The notes: generated by a model from the letters alone, not told the origin. A stretch of DNA of 64,000 nt from Asticcacaulis sp. YBE204 (GCF_000495855.1 NZ_AWGF01000014.1:1-64000), one strand, 5' to 3'; positions 28,002 through 36,227 are shown, counted from the stretch's first letter. Numbers and translations are program-made.

Positions 28002-28571
28002 ATGAGCGACGGCAAGATACGCTGCGGCTGGGTCAATGAAAGCAAGCCGCACTACGTCCATTATCACGACCACGAATGGGGCGTGCCGCTGCACGGTGAC
28101 CAAAAGCTGTTCGAGATGCTAATTCTCGAAGGGGCACAGGCCGGCCTGAGCTGGGAAACGATCCTCAAACGCCGCGACAACTACCGCGCCGCCTTCAAAG
28201 ATTTCGATATCGCGGCCTGCGCGGCCTTTACCGACGAAGAGCTTGAGGCGCGCATGTCCGACGAAGGCATTATCCGCAACCGGCTGAAAATCTGGTCGGT
28301 GCGCAAGAACGCCCTCGCCTTCATCGCCATCCAGACAGAGTTCGGCAGCTTCGACGCGTATCTGTGGCGCTTCGTCGACGGCGCGCCGAAACTGAACCGT
28401 CCGCAGACGCTAAAAGACGTCCCGGCCTCGACGCCCGAATCGGACGCTTTATCGAAAGACCTGAAAAAGCGCGGCATGAGCTTTGTCGGCTCGACCATCC
28501 TCTACGCCTATATGCAGGCGGTCGGGCTAGTCGACGACCATGTAGCGACCTGTTTCAAGGCGGCAAAGTAA
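28002..28571 (+). CDS. tag: DNA-3-methyladenine glycosylase I
   Basis: A 189-residue HhH-superfamily repair enzyme that excises 3-methyladenine from alkylated DNA. It has the N-terminal zinc ligand Cys in IRCGWV, then HYHDHEWGVPLHGDQKLFEMLILEGAQAGLSWETILKRR, with the catalytic-pocket E in ILEGAQAGLSW. The C-terminal SFVGSTILYAYMQAVGLVDDHVATC holds the remaining zinc ligands (His and Cys). The length is typical. It is monocistronic. Confidence 0.96.
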   Translation: MSDGKIRCGWVNESKPHYVHYHDHEWGVPLHGDQKLFEMLILEGAQAGLSWETILKRRDNYRAAFKDFDIAACAAFTDEELEARMSDEGIIRNRLKIWSVRKNALAFIAIQTEFGSFDAYLWRFVDGAPKLNRPQTLKDVPASTPESDALSKDLKKRGMSFVGSTILYAYMQAVGLVDDHVATCFKAAK

Positions 28572-28612
28572 GGGCCTCCGGCGGGCAGGGGCACAGCCCC
28601 TGCACCCATCAC
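28572..28612. repeat. GC-rich palindromic repeat between convergent genes
   Basis: GGGCCTCCGGCGGGCAGGGG followed by CACAGCCCCTGCACCC contains the stem GCAGGGG / CCCCTGC. This motif class recurs in Caulobacterales from memory. It likely ends transcription from both tag and the opposite DUF3144 gene. Confidence 0.6.
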
Positions 28613-28902
28613 CTGCGCCCTGTGTACCCACTAAAGTTTTCAACCCAGTCGTTCAGGTTTTCATCCAGCATCTTGGTGTATTGATCGATGAAATAGGCGC
28701 GCGCCGCGTCCCGGTCACGCATCATATCGACTTGGGTTTCAGCCGCATCTGCCACAACAAAAGCATTATAGCGCGAAGCCGCATATAAAAGGCAGGCACT
28801 CGTTCTGTGTGGACCTACCTGCGCCTGATGCTGATTGGCCAGCGCGATGAAGCTATCGGCAATGTCCCAGAATTGTTCGTCGGGCGAATTGTTATCGCTC
28901 AT
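28609..28902 (-). CDS. DUF3144 family protein
   Basis: A 97-residue soluble protein, MSDNNSPDEQFWDIADSF at the start. The DUF3144 pattern is visible: FWDIADSFIALAN, a middle SACLLYAASRYNAFVVA, and the C-terminal YFIDQYTKMLDENLNDW. Its ATG overlaps the TAA of the pseudouridine synthase by one base (TAATG), so the two are translationally coupled. An in-frame upstream extension inside the synthase gene is not protein-like. The function is unknown for the family. Confidence 0.88.
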   Translation of the reverse strand: MSDNNSPDEQFWDIADSFIALANQHQAQVGPHRTSACLLYAASRYNAFVVADAAETQVDMMRDRDAARAYFIDQYTKMLDENLNDWVENFSGYTGRR

Positions 28903-29666
28903 TATTTCCCTCCCATTAAGGCCGCGCGTTCTTCCGTCGTCAGCAGCCGCCACTGGCCTTCGGGCAGGTCGCCGATCTGGACCGGGCCGATGCGCGAACG
29001 GTAAAGATCGATGACGCGCAACTCGCACATGTCGCACATGCGGCGAATCTGACGATTGCGGCCTTCCTGAAGCACAAAGCGCAGGACCTGTTCGCCGACC
29101 TGTTCGACCACCGCCGGTTTCAGCTTGCGCCCGTCCAGCTCCAGCCCGTGGCGCAGCCATTTCAGCTTGGCCTCGAAGATCGGGCCCTTGACGCGGACGG
29201 TGTAATCCTTCTCAAGCTCGCTGTCCGGACCGATGATGGCCTTGGCGATCACCCCGTCCTCGGACAGGATCAACAGCCCGCGCGAATCTTTATCCAGCCG
29301 CCCGATGGGGGCCAGTTTCGAGTTCTGATCCGGCCAGACGGTGAGTTGTCCGTAGTGATTGGGACGGCGGATCATGCGCACGGCCGGCGTTTCCCCCGCT
29401 TCCGGCTGACCCGAAACGATACCGACCGGCTTGTGGTAGATGACGGTGAGCTTGTTATCGATCTCACTCTGCGCCGCCGGATTGAAGGTGACCGTCTGAC
29501 CGCTCTCAACCTTGCGGCCCGCGTCGCGCACCACCTCGCCATCGACCGACACCAGCCCGTCGGCGATGAAGGCGTCGGCCTCACGCCGTGAACAGACGCC
29601 CGACTGCGCCAGCCATTTGTTGAGACGGATCGGCTCAGAGCCGGTATAGGTGCGGGATAGGGACAT
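28902..29666 (-). CDS. RsuA/RluF-family pseudouridine synthase
   Basis: A 254-residue RNA-modifying enzyme. An N-terminal S4 RNA-binding domain (IRLNKWLAQSGVCSRREADAFIADGLV, residues ~13-39) precedes the catalytic domain. The catalytic Asp is in IGRLDKDSRGLLIL near residue 124. The C-terminal LQEGRNRQIRRMCDM matches the RluF/RluB branch, which modifies 23S rRNA near position 2604/2605. The exact target is inferred. It is the first gene of a two-gene unit with DUF3144. Confidence 0.9.
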   Translation of the reverse strand: MSLSRTYTGSEPIRLNKWLAQSGVCSRREADAFIADGLVSVDGEVVRDAGRKVESGQTVTFNPAAQSEIDNKLTVIYHKPVGIVSGQPEAGETPAVRMIRRPNHYGQLTVWPDQNSKLAPIGRLDKDSRGLLILSEDGVIAKAIIGPDSELEKDYTVRVKGPIFEAKLKWLRHGLELDGRKLKPAVVEQVGEQVLRFVLQEGRNRQIRRMCDMCELRVIDLYRSRIGPVQIGDLPEGQWRLLTTEERAALMGGK

Positions 29667-29706
29667 GCGCCGCTGATAGCGAAAAAGCGGCCTGACGGCT
29701 ACGGTT

Positions 29707-30192
29707 TTATGAACCCGCCACGCAGCGTAGCGGCTCGTAGGTCTCGGCCCGCGTCAGGACATAGCCTTCGAGGTACATGTTCGCGCCCTTGCCGACAGCT
29801 TTCACGCTGACCTTGAGATGGTCGATCCACTGCATATCGAACGACGTGATATCGTCCTTTTGCGTGATGGCGAAGTCCTCGAAATAGAAGCCCGTGCCGT
29901 CCTCGGCATTGTCGAAAACGAAGCCGCCGCTGCGATACATCGCCGAATAGTTCCGCCCGTCGAGCTTATAGACCATCTTGGCGTCGCCGCTCAGACGGTT
30001 GTCGGGTCTGGGCTCCGCCCAAATGCCGAAGGTGAAATAGACGCGGTTATCGCTGGCCGCCCTGTTGTACCACGCCCCCTGGCAGGTCCAGCCCCGGTTG
30101 GTCATGACGTTCAGCGTCGCGTCGTCGGCAAGCGCCTGACCCGATACCCCGATAAGGGCGATGCTTACCAACGATATGAATCCCGCGCGCAT
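29707..30192 (-). CDS. Secreted hypothetical protein
   Basis: A 161-residue protein from the ATG at 30192 (MRAGFISLVSIALIG), which has GGGGAAT upstream; a start seven codons earlier is less likely. Residues 1-22 form a signal peptide ending ALA. The mature part is beta-rich, with two cysteines (in WTCQGAW and LRCVAG) that could pair in the periplasm. I do not recognise the family. It is divergent from the EEP-SRAP-UDG operon. Confidence 0.6.
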   Translation of the reverse strand: MRAGFISLVSIALIGVSGQALADDATLNVMTNRGWTCQGAWYNRAASDNRVYFTFGIWAEPRPDNRLSGDAKMVYKLDGRNYSAMYRSGGFVFDNAEDGTGFYFEDFAITQKDDITSFDMQWIDHLKVSVKAVGKGANMYLEGYVLTRAETYEPLRCVAGS

Positions 30193-30234
30193 TACCAATT
30201 CCCCGGCTGACAATAAGCTGTATCATGACCTCAT

Positions 30235-30270
30235 AGCCGTAACGGTAGTCCATAACCAGTTACAACGGCT
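30235..30270. promoter_or_regulatory. Inverted repeat in the divergent promoter region before the EEP-SRAP-UDG operon
   Basis: AGCCGTAAC at 30235-30243 is mirrored by GTTACAACGGCT at 30259-30270, an imperfect 36-bp dyad (the mirrored half has an extra CA). It sits 18 nt before the EEP start. It may bind a dimeric regulator. It is not a GTTC-N7-GTTC SOS box. Confidence 0.4.
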
Positions 30271-30288
30271 GTAAGGGCGGGGGAAACA

Positions 30289-31284
30289 ATGCGTCAGATT
30301 TTAACCGGAATTTTGGGGCTGGGGCTCGTTTATACCATCCTCGCCTTTCTCGGCGGGCAATACTGGGCTTTCGACCTGCTGACGCCCTTCCGGCCTCAGG
30401 CATTGCTGGCCGGTGTCCTATTATTGCCTCTGGCGCTTTTGGCCCGACGCAAGCTGCCCATAGGATTGGCCACGGCCATCATCCTATTGAATGCCTTGCC
30501 GATTGGCGTCCGGCTGGCGGCCTTCCCAGCGGTGACGCGCGGCGAAATGGTGTCTGTGGTTTTTCAGCCCTATACCCGTGTTGACCTGTTGTCCGCCAAC
30601 GTCCTGACGTCCAACCGTAACTTTCAGACCCTGCGTCGCGTGATCACCTCGTCGCCACCCGATGTGCTCGTTCTGACCGAAGTGGATCAGGGCTGGCTCG
30701 ACGGCCTGTCGCTCGACACCCTTAAACACGTTGATACGAACCTTTCGGAACAAGAACGGGGCGATGCCGATCCGGAGGCGCTTCAATATCCGTACAGGCA
30801 TGAAGCGCCGCGTCGCGATAATTTCGGCATGGCCATCTACGCCACCGCGCCGTTCACCGCGCAGACCGTCCTTGTCGGCGATCTTCAACTGCCGTTGATG
30901 CGGGTGGAGTTCGACGACTATGTGCTGCTGGCGGCGCATCCGATTCCACCGATCAGTGGACGATATAATCTCGAAAACCGGCTTTATCTGCAAACCCTTG
31001 CCGATCTGGCGCAGAACAGCCCAAAGCCCATCATCATAGCGGGCGACCTCAACGCCACCCTGTGGTCGGCCTCGCTTAAGCCGCTGACCGGCAAGGGCCT
31101 GAACCGGGTCAGCACTCCGCTTGGCTGGGCCTATAGCTGGCCAGTACATATGCCGCCTCTGGCGATCCAGATCGACCATATCTTCGCTAAGGATATCGTC
31201 TATGGTGAGCTTGAGGTGTTGAAGGATATAGGCTCAGACCATTTCCCCGTTCGCGCCGATATCGTGGTGAGCAGAGCAAAGTAA
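30289..31284 (+). CDS. Membrane-anchored endonuclease/exonuclease/phosphatase (EEP) family protein
   Basis: A 331-residue protein with two or three N-terminal membrane helices (residues ~4-22, 38-52, 58-75), then an EEP domain. The EEP marks are DLLSANVLTSNRN (97-109), the metal-binding E in DVLVLTEVD near 126-134, NFGMAIYA, IIIAGDLNAT near 248-257 and the terminal SDHFPVRADIV (315-325). EEP proteins cleave phosphodiesters in DNA, RNA or lipids. The membrane anchor argues for an outward-facing or membrane-bound enzyme. The stop is directly followed by the SRAP start with no gap. Confidence 0.85.
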   Translation: MRQILTGILGLGLVYTILAFLGGQYWAFDLLTPFRPQALLAGVLLLPLALLARRKLPIGLATAIILLNALPIGVRLAAFPAVTRGEMVSVVFQPYTRVDLLSANVLTSNRNFQTLRRVITSSPPDVLVLTEVDQGWLDGLSLDTLKHVDTNLSEQERGDADPEALQYPYRHEAPRRDNFGMAIYATAPFTAQTVLVGDLQLPLMRVEFDDYVLLAAHPIPPISGRYNLENRLYLQTLADLAQNSPKPIIIAGDLNATLWSASLKPLTGKGLNRVSTPLGWAYSWPVHMPPLAIQIDHIFAKDIVYGELEVLKDIGSDHFPVRADIVVSRAK

Positions 31285-31872
31285 ATGTGCGGACAGTTGC
31301 TGGCGCTTAAAATATGGATCGACTTCCTGAAAAGTCTGGGCTTCTCGGATGAAGTCATCGCGGTGATCATCGAGGCGTATAACGAGGGCGTAGTCAAACC
31401 GACCGACGCCTACCCGATCATCACGCAAGGCCCGGTGCTGAGCACCAAGAGCTGGAGCCTTGTGCCAGCATGGGCGACCGCGCCGCAAAAGGCCGCGACC
31501 TTCAATGCCCGCATCGAGACCGCTGCCGAAAGGCCGACGTTCAAGGACGCCTTTGCCCGACGCCATGCGCTGGTGCCGGTCGCCGGGTTTCACGAATGGT
31601 CGGGGCCCGCCGCATCTCGCCAGAAATGGACGATCACCCGCAAAGACAATGAACCGCTGGTTCTGGCCGGTCTATGGGAAGGCGACACCTTCACGGTCCT
31701 GACCCGCGCTGCCGGGACGCAGATGGCGACCATCCACGACCGCGAACCGGTCGTCGTGGGGCGGCGGCAATGGCAGGCGTGGCTCCACAACGACCTGTTC
31801 GACCCGGCCTTGCCGCCGGAGGATTTTTACCGCTTCGAGCCCGTCGGCGACGTGCAAACGAGCCTGTTTTGA
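31285..31872 (+). CDS. SRAP (YedK/HMCES-like) abasic-site-binding protein
   Basis: A 195-residue protein. SRAP proteins use Cys2 to form a covalent thiazolidine link with abasic sites in single-stranded DNA. The catalytic set is present: C2, N74 in FNARIET, E104 in GFHEWSG and H151 in TIHDREPVVV. It is shorter and more divergent than E. coli YedK: the usual MCGRY start is MCGQLL and the usual HDRMP is HDREP. It lies between the EEP gene (0 nt gap) and the uracil-DNA glycosylase gene (4-nt overlap). Confidence 0.88.
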   Translation: MCGQLLALKIWIDFLKSLGFSDEVIAVIIEAYNEGVVKPTDAYPIITQGPVLSTKSWSLVPAWATAPQKAATFNARIETAAERPTFKDAFARRHALVPVAGFHEWSGPAASRQKWTITRKDNEPLVLAGLWEGDTFTVLTRAAGTQMATIHDREPVVVGRRQWQAWLHNDLFDPALPPEDFYRFEPVGDVQTSLF

Positions 31873-32423
31873 GCCTGCTCGACGAAATCGCCACCTGCCG
31901 TGCTTGCACAGACCTGCCGCTGGGGCCGAGGCCGGTGGTGCGCGCCGATAATCCTTCTGCGCGCGTCCTGATCATCGGTCAGGCCCCCGGCACGAAGGTC
32001 CACGCATCCGGCATTCCATGGGACGATAAGTCGGGCGAGCGACTGCGCGACTGGATGCAGATGTCGTCAGAATCCTTTTACGACACGTCTAAAATCGCCA
32101 TCATGCCGATGGGGTTCTGTTATCCCGGCAGGGGTAAATCCGGCGATAATCCGCCGCGTCCGGAATGCGCACCTTTGTGGCATAAGCGCGTTCTTGAGAC
32201 CTTGCCGAATATCGAACTAACGCTGCTGATCGGGCAATATGCGCAAAACGCCTATCTCGACGATCGCCTCAGCCTGACCGAGCGCGTGCGGCAAGCCGAC
32301 ACCTACGACGCATTCTTTCCGCTGGTTCATCCCTCGCCGCGCAACGGCATCTGGCTGAAAAAGCACCCGTGGTTCGAGGCCGAAACCGTTCCGGCCCTAC
32401 GCGCCCGCCTTGCTGGCCTGTAG
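31869..32423 (+). CDS. Uracil-DNA glycosylase family protein with probable iron-sulfur cysteines
   Basis: A 184-residue protein that starts at TTG overlapping the SRAP stop (TTGA). Motif A is LIIGQAPGTKVHASGIPW (residues ~34-51); the C-terminal motif is HPSPRNG. Four cysteines (C10, C13, C84, C100) have the C-x2-C...C-x15-C spacing of family 4 uracil-DNA glycosylases that bind a 4Fe-4S cluster. The enzyme would make the abasic sites that SRAP protects. The reaction is inferred from family. The 3' end overlaps the CDF gene by 27 nt. Confidence 0.83.
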   Translation: MSLLDEIATCRACTDLPLGPRPVVRADNPSARVLIIGQAPGTKVHASGIPWDDKSGERLRDWMQMSSESFYDTSKIAIMPMGFCYPGRGKSGDNPPRPECAPLWHKRVLETLPNIELTLLIGQYAQNAYLDDRLSLTERVRQADTYDAFFPLVHPSPRNGIWLKKHPWFEAETVPALRARLAGL

Positions 32424-33074
32424 TTCGCCCCACGCCCGTCGGGCGATCTGCGTCGCCGCTTGTAGCCCCATCGCGACCATGACCAGCGCCACGATGGCGT
32501 CCGGCAGGGTATTGTGCGTGAAAAAGACCCCCACCGCCGCGCCCATGACCAACACATTGCCGACGGCGTCATTACGCGCGCACAGCCATACCGACATCAT
32601 ATTGGAATCGCCCTCGCGGAATTTATACAGCCACCACGCCGACAACAGATTCGCCGCGACGGCCAGCACGCTGATGAGGCCCATGATCTCGGCTTTGGGG
32701 ACATCGCCCGTATAGACCTGCCACAGGGTCGCCCCCATGATCCACAGCGCGAACAGAAACATCGACGCCGCCTTGAACAGCGACATCTTCGCCCGCGTCG
32801 GCACCGAGGCTGTCAGGACGAACAGGCTGAGCGCGATATTGATGGCGTCGCCGGCGAAGTCGAGCGAATCGGCGAGCAACGATTTCGACAGGCTCTGATA
32901 CCCCGCGCCGATCTCGACGAAGAACATCGCAGCATTGATGAGCATCACCCACCACAAGACCTTGCGGTACTGCGGATCGACCACAGGATCGGAATGATCG
33001 TGGACGTGACCGTGCCCGTGGTCATGGTCGTGGTCGTGATGGCAGTGCGCGCCGGGGGCGTGGTCGTGGCTCAT
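32397..33074 (-). CDS. Cation diffusion facilitator (CDF)-like transporter with His-rich N-terminus
   Basis: A 225-residue inner-membrane protein starting at 33074 (AAGGAG upstream). The N-terminus is very His/Asp-rich (HHDHDHDHGHGHVHDHSD), a likely Zn or Co binding tail. Six helices follow. The TM2 site DSLDFAGDAI matches CDF, but TM5 has RNDAVGN in place of the usual HxxxD, a variant metal site. It lacks most of the ~80-residue cytoplasmic C-terminal domain of CDF proteins such as YiiP. The metal is probably Zn, Co or Cd; not decided by the sequence. Confidence 0.85.
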   Translation of the reverse strand: MSHDHAPGAHCHHDHDHDHGHGHVHDHSDPVVDPQYRKVLWWVMLINAAMFFVEIGAGYQSLSKSLLADSLDFAGDAINIALSLFVLTASVPTRAKMSLFKAASMFLFALWIMGATLWQVYTGDVPKAEIMGLISVLAVAANLLSAWWLYKFREGDSNMMSVWLCARNDAVGNVLVMGAAVGVFFTHNTLPDAIVALVMVAMGLQAATQIARRAWGELQASKAGA

Positions 33075-33216
33075 GCGAAGCTCCTTGATACGCATAAGAG
33101 GATTGCCGAACTGACTTGGCAAACAAATTATGCGGTTCTCTGCATTTCGGGGTTCCCTTCGCCGATGCAAGGGCTGTATCTTGCACAATTACAGATTAGA
33201 TTTCGGAGTTCTTGAT

Positions 33217-33762
33217 ATGACCAAGCTGATTGCCATTTCCGGTGCCCTGCGCAAGGCTTCGCACACCACCGCCCTGCTGCGGACCCTGGCGAAGACCGCG
33301 CCCGACGGCGTCGAAATCGAAGTCGCCGATGTCGTGGACGTGCCCGTCTATAATCAGGACCTCGATGTCGAGCCGAACCCGGCCGCGGTCGAAACCCTGC
33401 GCGCGCAGGTCAATGCCGCCGACGGCATCATCATCGCCAGCCCGGAATATAACTACGCCATGCCGGGTTCGACCAAGAACATCATCGACTGGCTGTCGCG
33501 TCCCTACGGCAAGGCGGCTCTGGTCGGCAAGCCGGTGCTGATCATCACCACCTCGCCCGGTTCGACCGGCGGTGTCCGCGCCCAGTCGCAGATCCGCGGC
33601 ACGCTGGCGGCCATCGGCGCGCATCCGCTCGGCGGAGCCGAAGTCGTCATCGCCGGGATCGACAAGAAGTTCGTCGACGGCGATTTCGCCGACGAGACCA
33701 ACCTGAAGTTCATCCTGTCGTCTCTGGATCGCCTTCTGGCCGAGATAACGCTGCGGAAATAA
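33217..33762 (+). CDS. NADPH-dependent FMN reductase
   Basis: A 181-residue flavodoxin-like oxidoreductase. It starts at ATG 33217 behind CGGAG. The FMN phosphate loop is ISGALRKASHTTALL (residues 6-20), and ASPEYNYAMPGSTKNIIDWLSRP near 79-101 is the ChrR/SsuE-like signature. ITTSPGSTGGVRAQSQIRGTLAAIGA is the dimer and NADPH-site region. Members reduce quinones, azo dyes or chromate, or supply FMNH2. Its 3' end overlaps the opposite-strand formylglutamate amidohydrolase by 53 nt. Confidence 0.9.
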   Translation: MTKLIAISGALRKASHTTALLRTLAKTAPDGVEIEVADVVDVPVYNQDLDVEPNPAAVETLRAQVNAADGIIIASPEYNYAMPGSTKNIIDWLSRPYGKAALVGKPVLIITTSPGSTGGVRAQSQIRGTLAAIGAHPLGGAEVVIAGIDKKFVDGDFADETNLKFILSSLDRLLAEITLRK

Positions 33763-34474
33763 GAGCCGCACGCAGGGCGGCGGTCCACGCGGCCACGCCC
33801 TGATCGTCCGCAATCAGGTCGTTGCGGATTTCGATCAGCACCGCCGGGAGGCCGCGATCGTCGCCATGTATCGGCACGGCATAGTCCTCCGCGCGATCGG
33901 TCTGATAGGGCACATTGGCCCCGACATTCAGCCCCTGCGCCATCAACCGCGCGACCAATGCCTCGCCGAACGCCTTCGCCTCGCCGAACAGGACACCGCC
34001 CTGCCACGGACGCGTCACGCCGAGATAGACCGGCGTAAAGCTGTGGATACTGACCAGCCGTGTCGGGCGGCCCTGTCGGGCATCGAGACAGGCCGTCACC
34101 GCTGCATGGAACGGCGTGAATATCCGCTCGGTCTGGCGCTGGATTGCGCCGGGATCGAGCACAAGATTACCTGGGATATCCGTAGCCTCGGAGCGCGTAA
34201 CGATGCTGCCGGGCGTCCCCAAAGGCCGGTTCAGGTCGATCAGCAGCCGCGAAAACGTCCCCAAAAACGCCGGAGCATCCAATACCGCCGACAACCGCCG
34301 GGTCACCTCCGCCGCACCGGGGTCCCAGGCGATGTGGCGCTGAAGATCATCCGCACCGAGGCCCAATCCCGCATATTCAACAGGGATGAAATTCGACGCA
34401 TGTTCGCACAGAAGCACGATGTCCGAAGCTCCGTCCGGGTTCAGAATCTCGACCGGTGCAGGCCAATCGCTCAC
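33710..34474 (-). CDS. N-formylglutamate amidohydrolase family protein
   Basis: A 254-residue zinc hydrolase of the HutG/FGase family. The start LLCEHASNFIP has the metal-binding His/Glu, RLLIDLNRP is the family motif near residue 75, LVSIHSFTPV holds another His ligand, and PAVLIEIRNDLI is the typical C-terminal Glu. Members release formate from N-formylglutamate in histidine breakdown, but no hut genes are here. Its start overlaps the end of the transglutaminase gene by 4 nt (ATGA), so it is the last gene of a coupled three-gene operon. Confidence 0.88.
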   Translation of the reverse strand: MSDWPAPVEILNPDGASDIVLLCEHASNFIPVEYAGLGLGADDLQRHIAWDPGAAEVTRRLSAVLDAPAFLGTFSRLLIDLNRPLGTPGSIVTRSEATDIPGNLVLDPGAIQRQTERIFTPFHAAVTACLDARQGRPTRLVSIHSFTPVYLGVTRPWQGGVLFGEAKAFGEALVARLMAQGLNVGANVPYQTDRAEDYAVPIHGDDRGLPAVLIEIRNDLIADDQGVAAWTAALRAALISAALSRPEGDPETTG

Positions 34475-35298
34475 GCTACCTCGTCCATCAGCACTTCATC
34501 GGTAACGACCTCGAACCGCGTCAGGGTCGCCGGACCGAACTGCGTCGAGATAGCCACATCGGTGGCGTCGCGCCCCACGGCCATCAGGATGCGCCCGACG
34601 CGCGGCGTGTTGTGGCGGGCGTCCGCCGTGTACCAGTGGCCGCCGAGATAGACCTCGAACCAGCCGGAAAAGTCCATCGGTGCCGGGACCGGCGCGACCT
34701 TGATGTCGCCTAGATAACCGGTGCAGTAACGCGCGGGGATATTCATGCAACGGCACAGCGTCAGGGCCAGATGCGCGAAGTCGCGGCACACCCCTACCCG
34801 CTCCTCATAGGCCCCGTAGGCGCTGCGGCGGCGGTCGGCCAGTTGATAATCGAAGCGGATATGGTGGTGGACGAAATCGAGGATCGCCTGCACCCGCGGC
34901 CATCCCGCTTGCGTCTGTCCGAACAACGCCCAGGCGATATCGGTGAGGCGGTCGGTCTCGCAATAGCGCGAGCCGAGCAGATAGACCAGCACCTCGTCGG
35001 GCAGGTCGCGCACCTCGTGCTGAACCGCATCATACGGCACGTAGTCGGGCAGACCCGTGTCGTAGATGGTAAATTCGGAAGAGATGGTCAGCGGCCCTGC
35101 GGGGGCCGTGATGCGCGTACAGGCATTGCCGAACGGATCGGCATAGGTCCAGGATTCGATCTCTGGCGAAAACTGCACCACCTGCGGCGTCAAAAGGTCG
35201 GCGCGGCGCGACGGATGAACGTTGAGGCACAGCAGCATCGGCGTCGGCTGCGGGCAGTCATAGGTCAGGGTATAACCCGCTTTGATTTTCATGGTCAC
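34471..35298 (-). CDS. Transglutaminase-like family protein
   Basis: A 275-residue protein with a beta-rich N-terminal half (residues 1-120) and a transglutaminase core. The catalytic Cys is in VGVCRDFAHLALTLCRCMNIPARYCTGYLGD near residue 168-198. The His and Asp sites are in FEVYLGGHWYTADARHN. Lines such as LPDEVLVYLLGSRYCETDRL and DFVHHHIRFDYQLAD are typical of the bacterial family (PF01841) related to peptidases. It overlaps both neighbours by 4 nt. Probable cytoplasmic isopeptide-forming or cleaving activity; substrate unknown. Confidence 0.9.
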   Translation of the reverse strand: MTMKIKAGYTLTYDCPQPTPMLLCLNVHPSRRADLLTPQVVQFSPEIESWTYADPFGNACTRITAPAGPLTISSEFTIYDTGLPDYVPYDAVQHEVRDLPDEVLVYLLGSRYCETDRLTDIAWALFGQTQAGWPRVQAILDFVHHHIRFDYQLADRRRSAYGAYEERVGVCRDFAHLALTLCRCMNIPARYCTGYLGDIKVAPVPAPMDFSGWFEVYLGGHWYTADARHNTPRVGRILMAVGRDATDVAISTQFGPATLTRFEVVTDEVLMDEVA

Positions 35299-36197
35299 TC
35301 TTCGGATGGGGAGGTCGTCGGGTCCGCGCTCTCCAGCGTGGTAACGTTAACCTGAACATCCATGCCTAAAGAATCGATGCGGCTTCCGGTGTGCGTTCCC
35401 CATAAAGGTATAGCCTGATAGGGGGTGCGAGTGACGCCGACGCGGATCAGGTCGCGATTGCCGATAATGCCGTTGGTCGGATCGAACTCGACCCAGCCGG
35501 CACCGGGCAGGAAGACCTGCACCCAGGCGTGGGTCGCGCCGCCCCCCAAATTACCCGCGCCATCGCGCGCCGGGGAATAGATATAGCCCGTCACGAAGCG
35601 CGCGGCGAAGCCCAACGAGCGCACCGCCTCGATCATCAGCAGCGCATAGTCGCGGCAGGTGCCGCTCAGGGAATAGAGCGTCATTTCCGGCGTTTGCGTC
35701 CCCGGATTGGTGCGGCGGATATATTTGAAATCCTGCCTGATGGCGTGGGTCAGGTCCTCCAGCAACTGCGCCGTCACGGTCGGCCCTGCCGGATTGACGA
35801 AGCGTCGCGCCCAGGCCTCGGTCACGTCGTCGGGATATTGCCGCTGCATCGAGGGTGCGAGGTCGGGCAGATGCTCGTCCTCGTAGGTAAACGGCCAGAT
35901 ACGCGCCTCCTCGTCGGTACGAAAATGCAGGGCCTGCTGATGCGTGTGATCCAGCACAATGGTCGTATCGAAGCGCAGGACATCCGACTCGGTTTCAAAC
36001 TCGGCCACGGCAATACAGTTGTTGAAGACGTCGTGGATCCAGAAGAGGTCGCTCGGTTCCGGATGGATGCGCAGGCTGGCCGAAATCAGCCGCTGGTCCT
36101 GACTGTCGCGGGGTCGAAACAACAGGCGGTGCTGGCCGAAGCCCACAGGTCGGCGATAGGTATAGGTGGTGACGTGATGGACGCGCAGCCGGGTCAT
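35295..36197 (-). CDS. Transglutaminase family protein with bacterial N-terminal domain
   Basis: A 300-residue protein. Residues 1-80 form the Bact_transglu_N domain (LRVHHVTTYTYRRPVGFGQHRLLFRPRDS). The catalytic core has Cys in LSGTCRDYALLMIEAVRSLGFAARFVTGYIYSP, then His in THAWVQVFLPGAGWVEFDPTNG with the Asp in the same stretch. It shares only the core fold with the next gene, so the two are not recent duplicates. It is the first gene of the operon; no signal peptide. Confidence 0.9.
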   Translation of the reverse strand: MTRLRVHHVTTYTYRRPVGFGQHRLLFRPRDSQDQRLISASLRIHPEPSDLFWIHDVFNNCIAVAEFETESDVLRFDTTIVLDHTHQQALHFRTDEEARIWPFTYEDEHLPDLAPSMQRQYPDDVTEAWARRFVNPAGPTVTAQLLEDLTHAIRQDFKYIRRTNPGTQTPEMTLYSLSGTCRDYALLMIEAVRSLGFAARFVTGYIYSPARDGAGNLGGGATHAWVQVFLPGAGWVEFDPTNGIIGNRDLIRVGVTRTPYQAIPLWGTHTGSRIDSLGMDVQVNVTTLESADPTTSPSEE

Positions 36198-36227
36198 GGC
36201 GCCCTTATCCCAGAACGAATGTTAAAA

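Noticed and set aside
27746-28039. Possible 97-residue gene in the AT-rich gap before tag
   Set aside because: It begins inside a perfect dyad, has no ribosome binding site, shows poor codon structure and overlaps the tag start out of frame.
28903-29160. N-terminal extension of the DUF3144 gene
   Set aside because: The extension is the out-of-frame translation of the pseudouridine synthase gene; the TAATG overlap fixes the true start at 28902.
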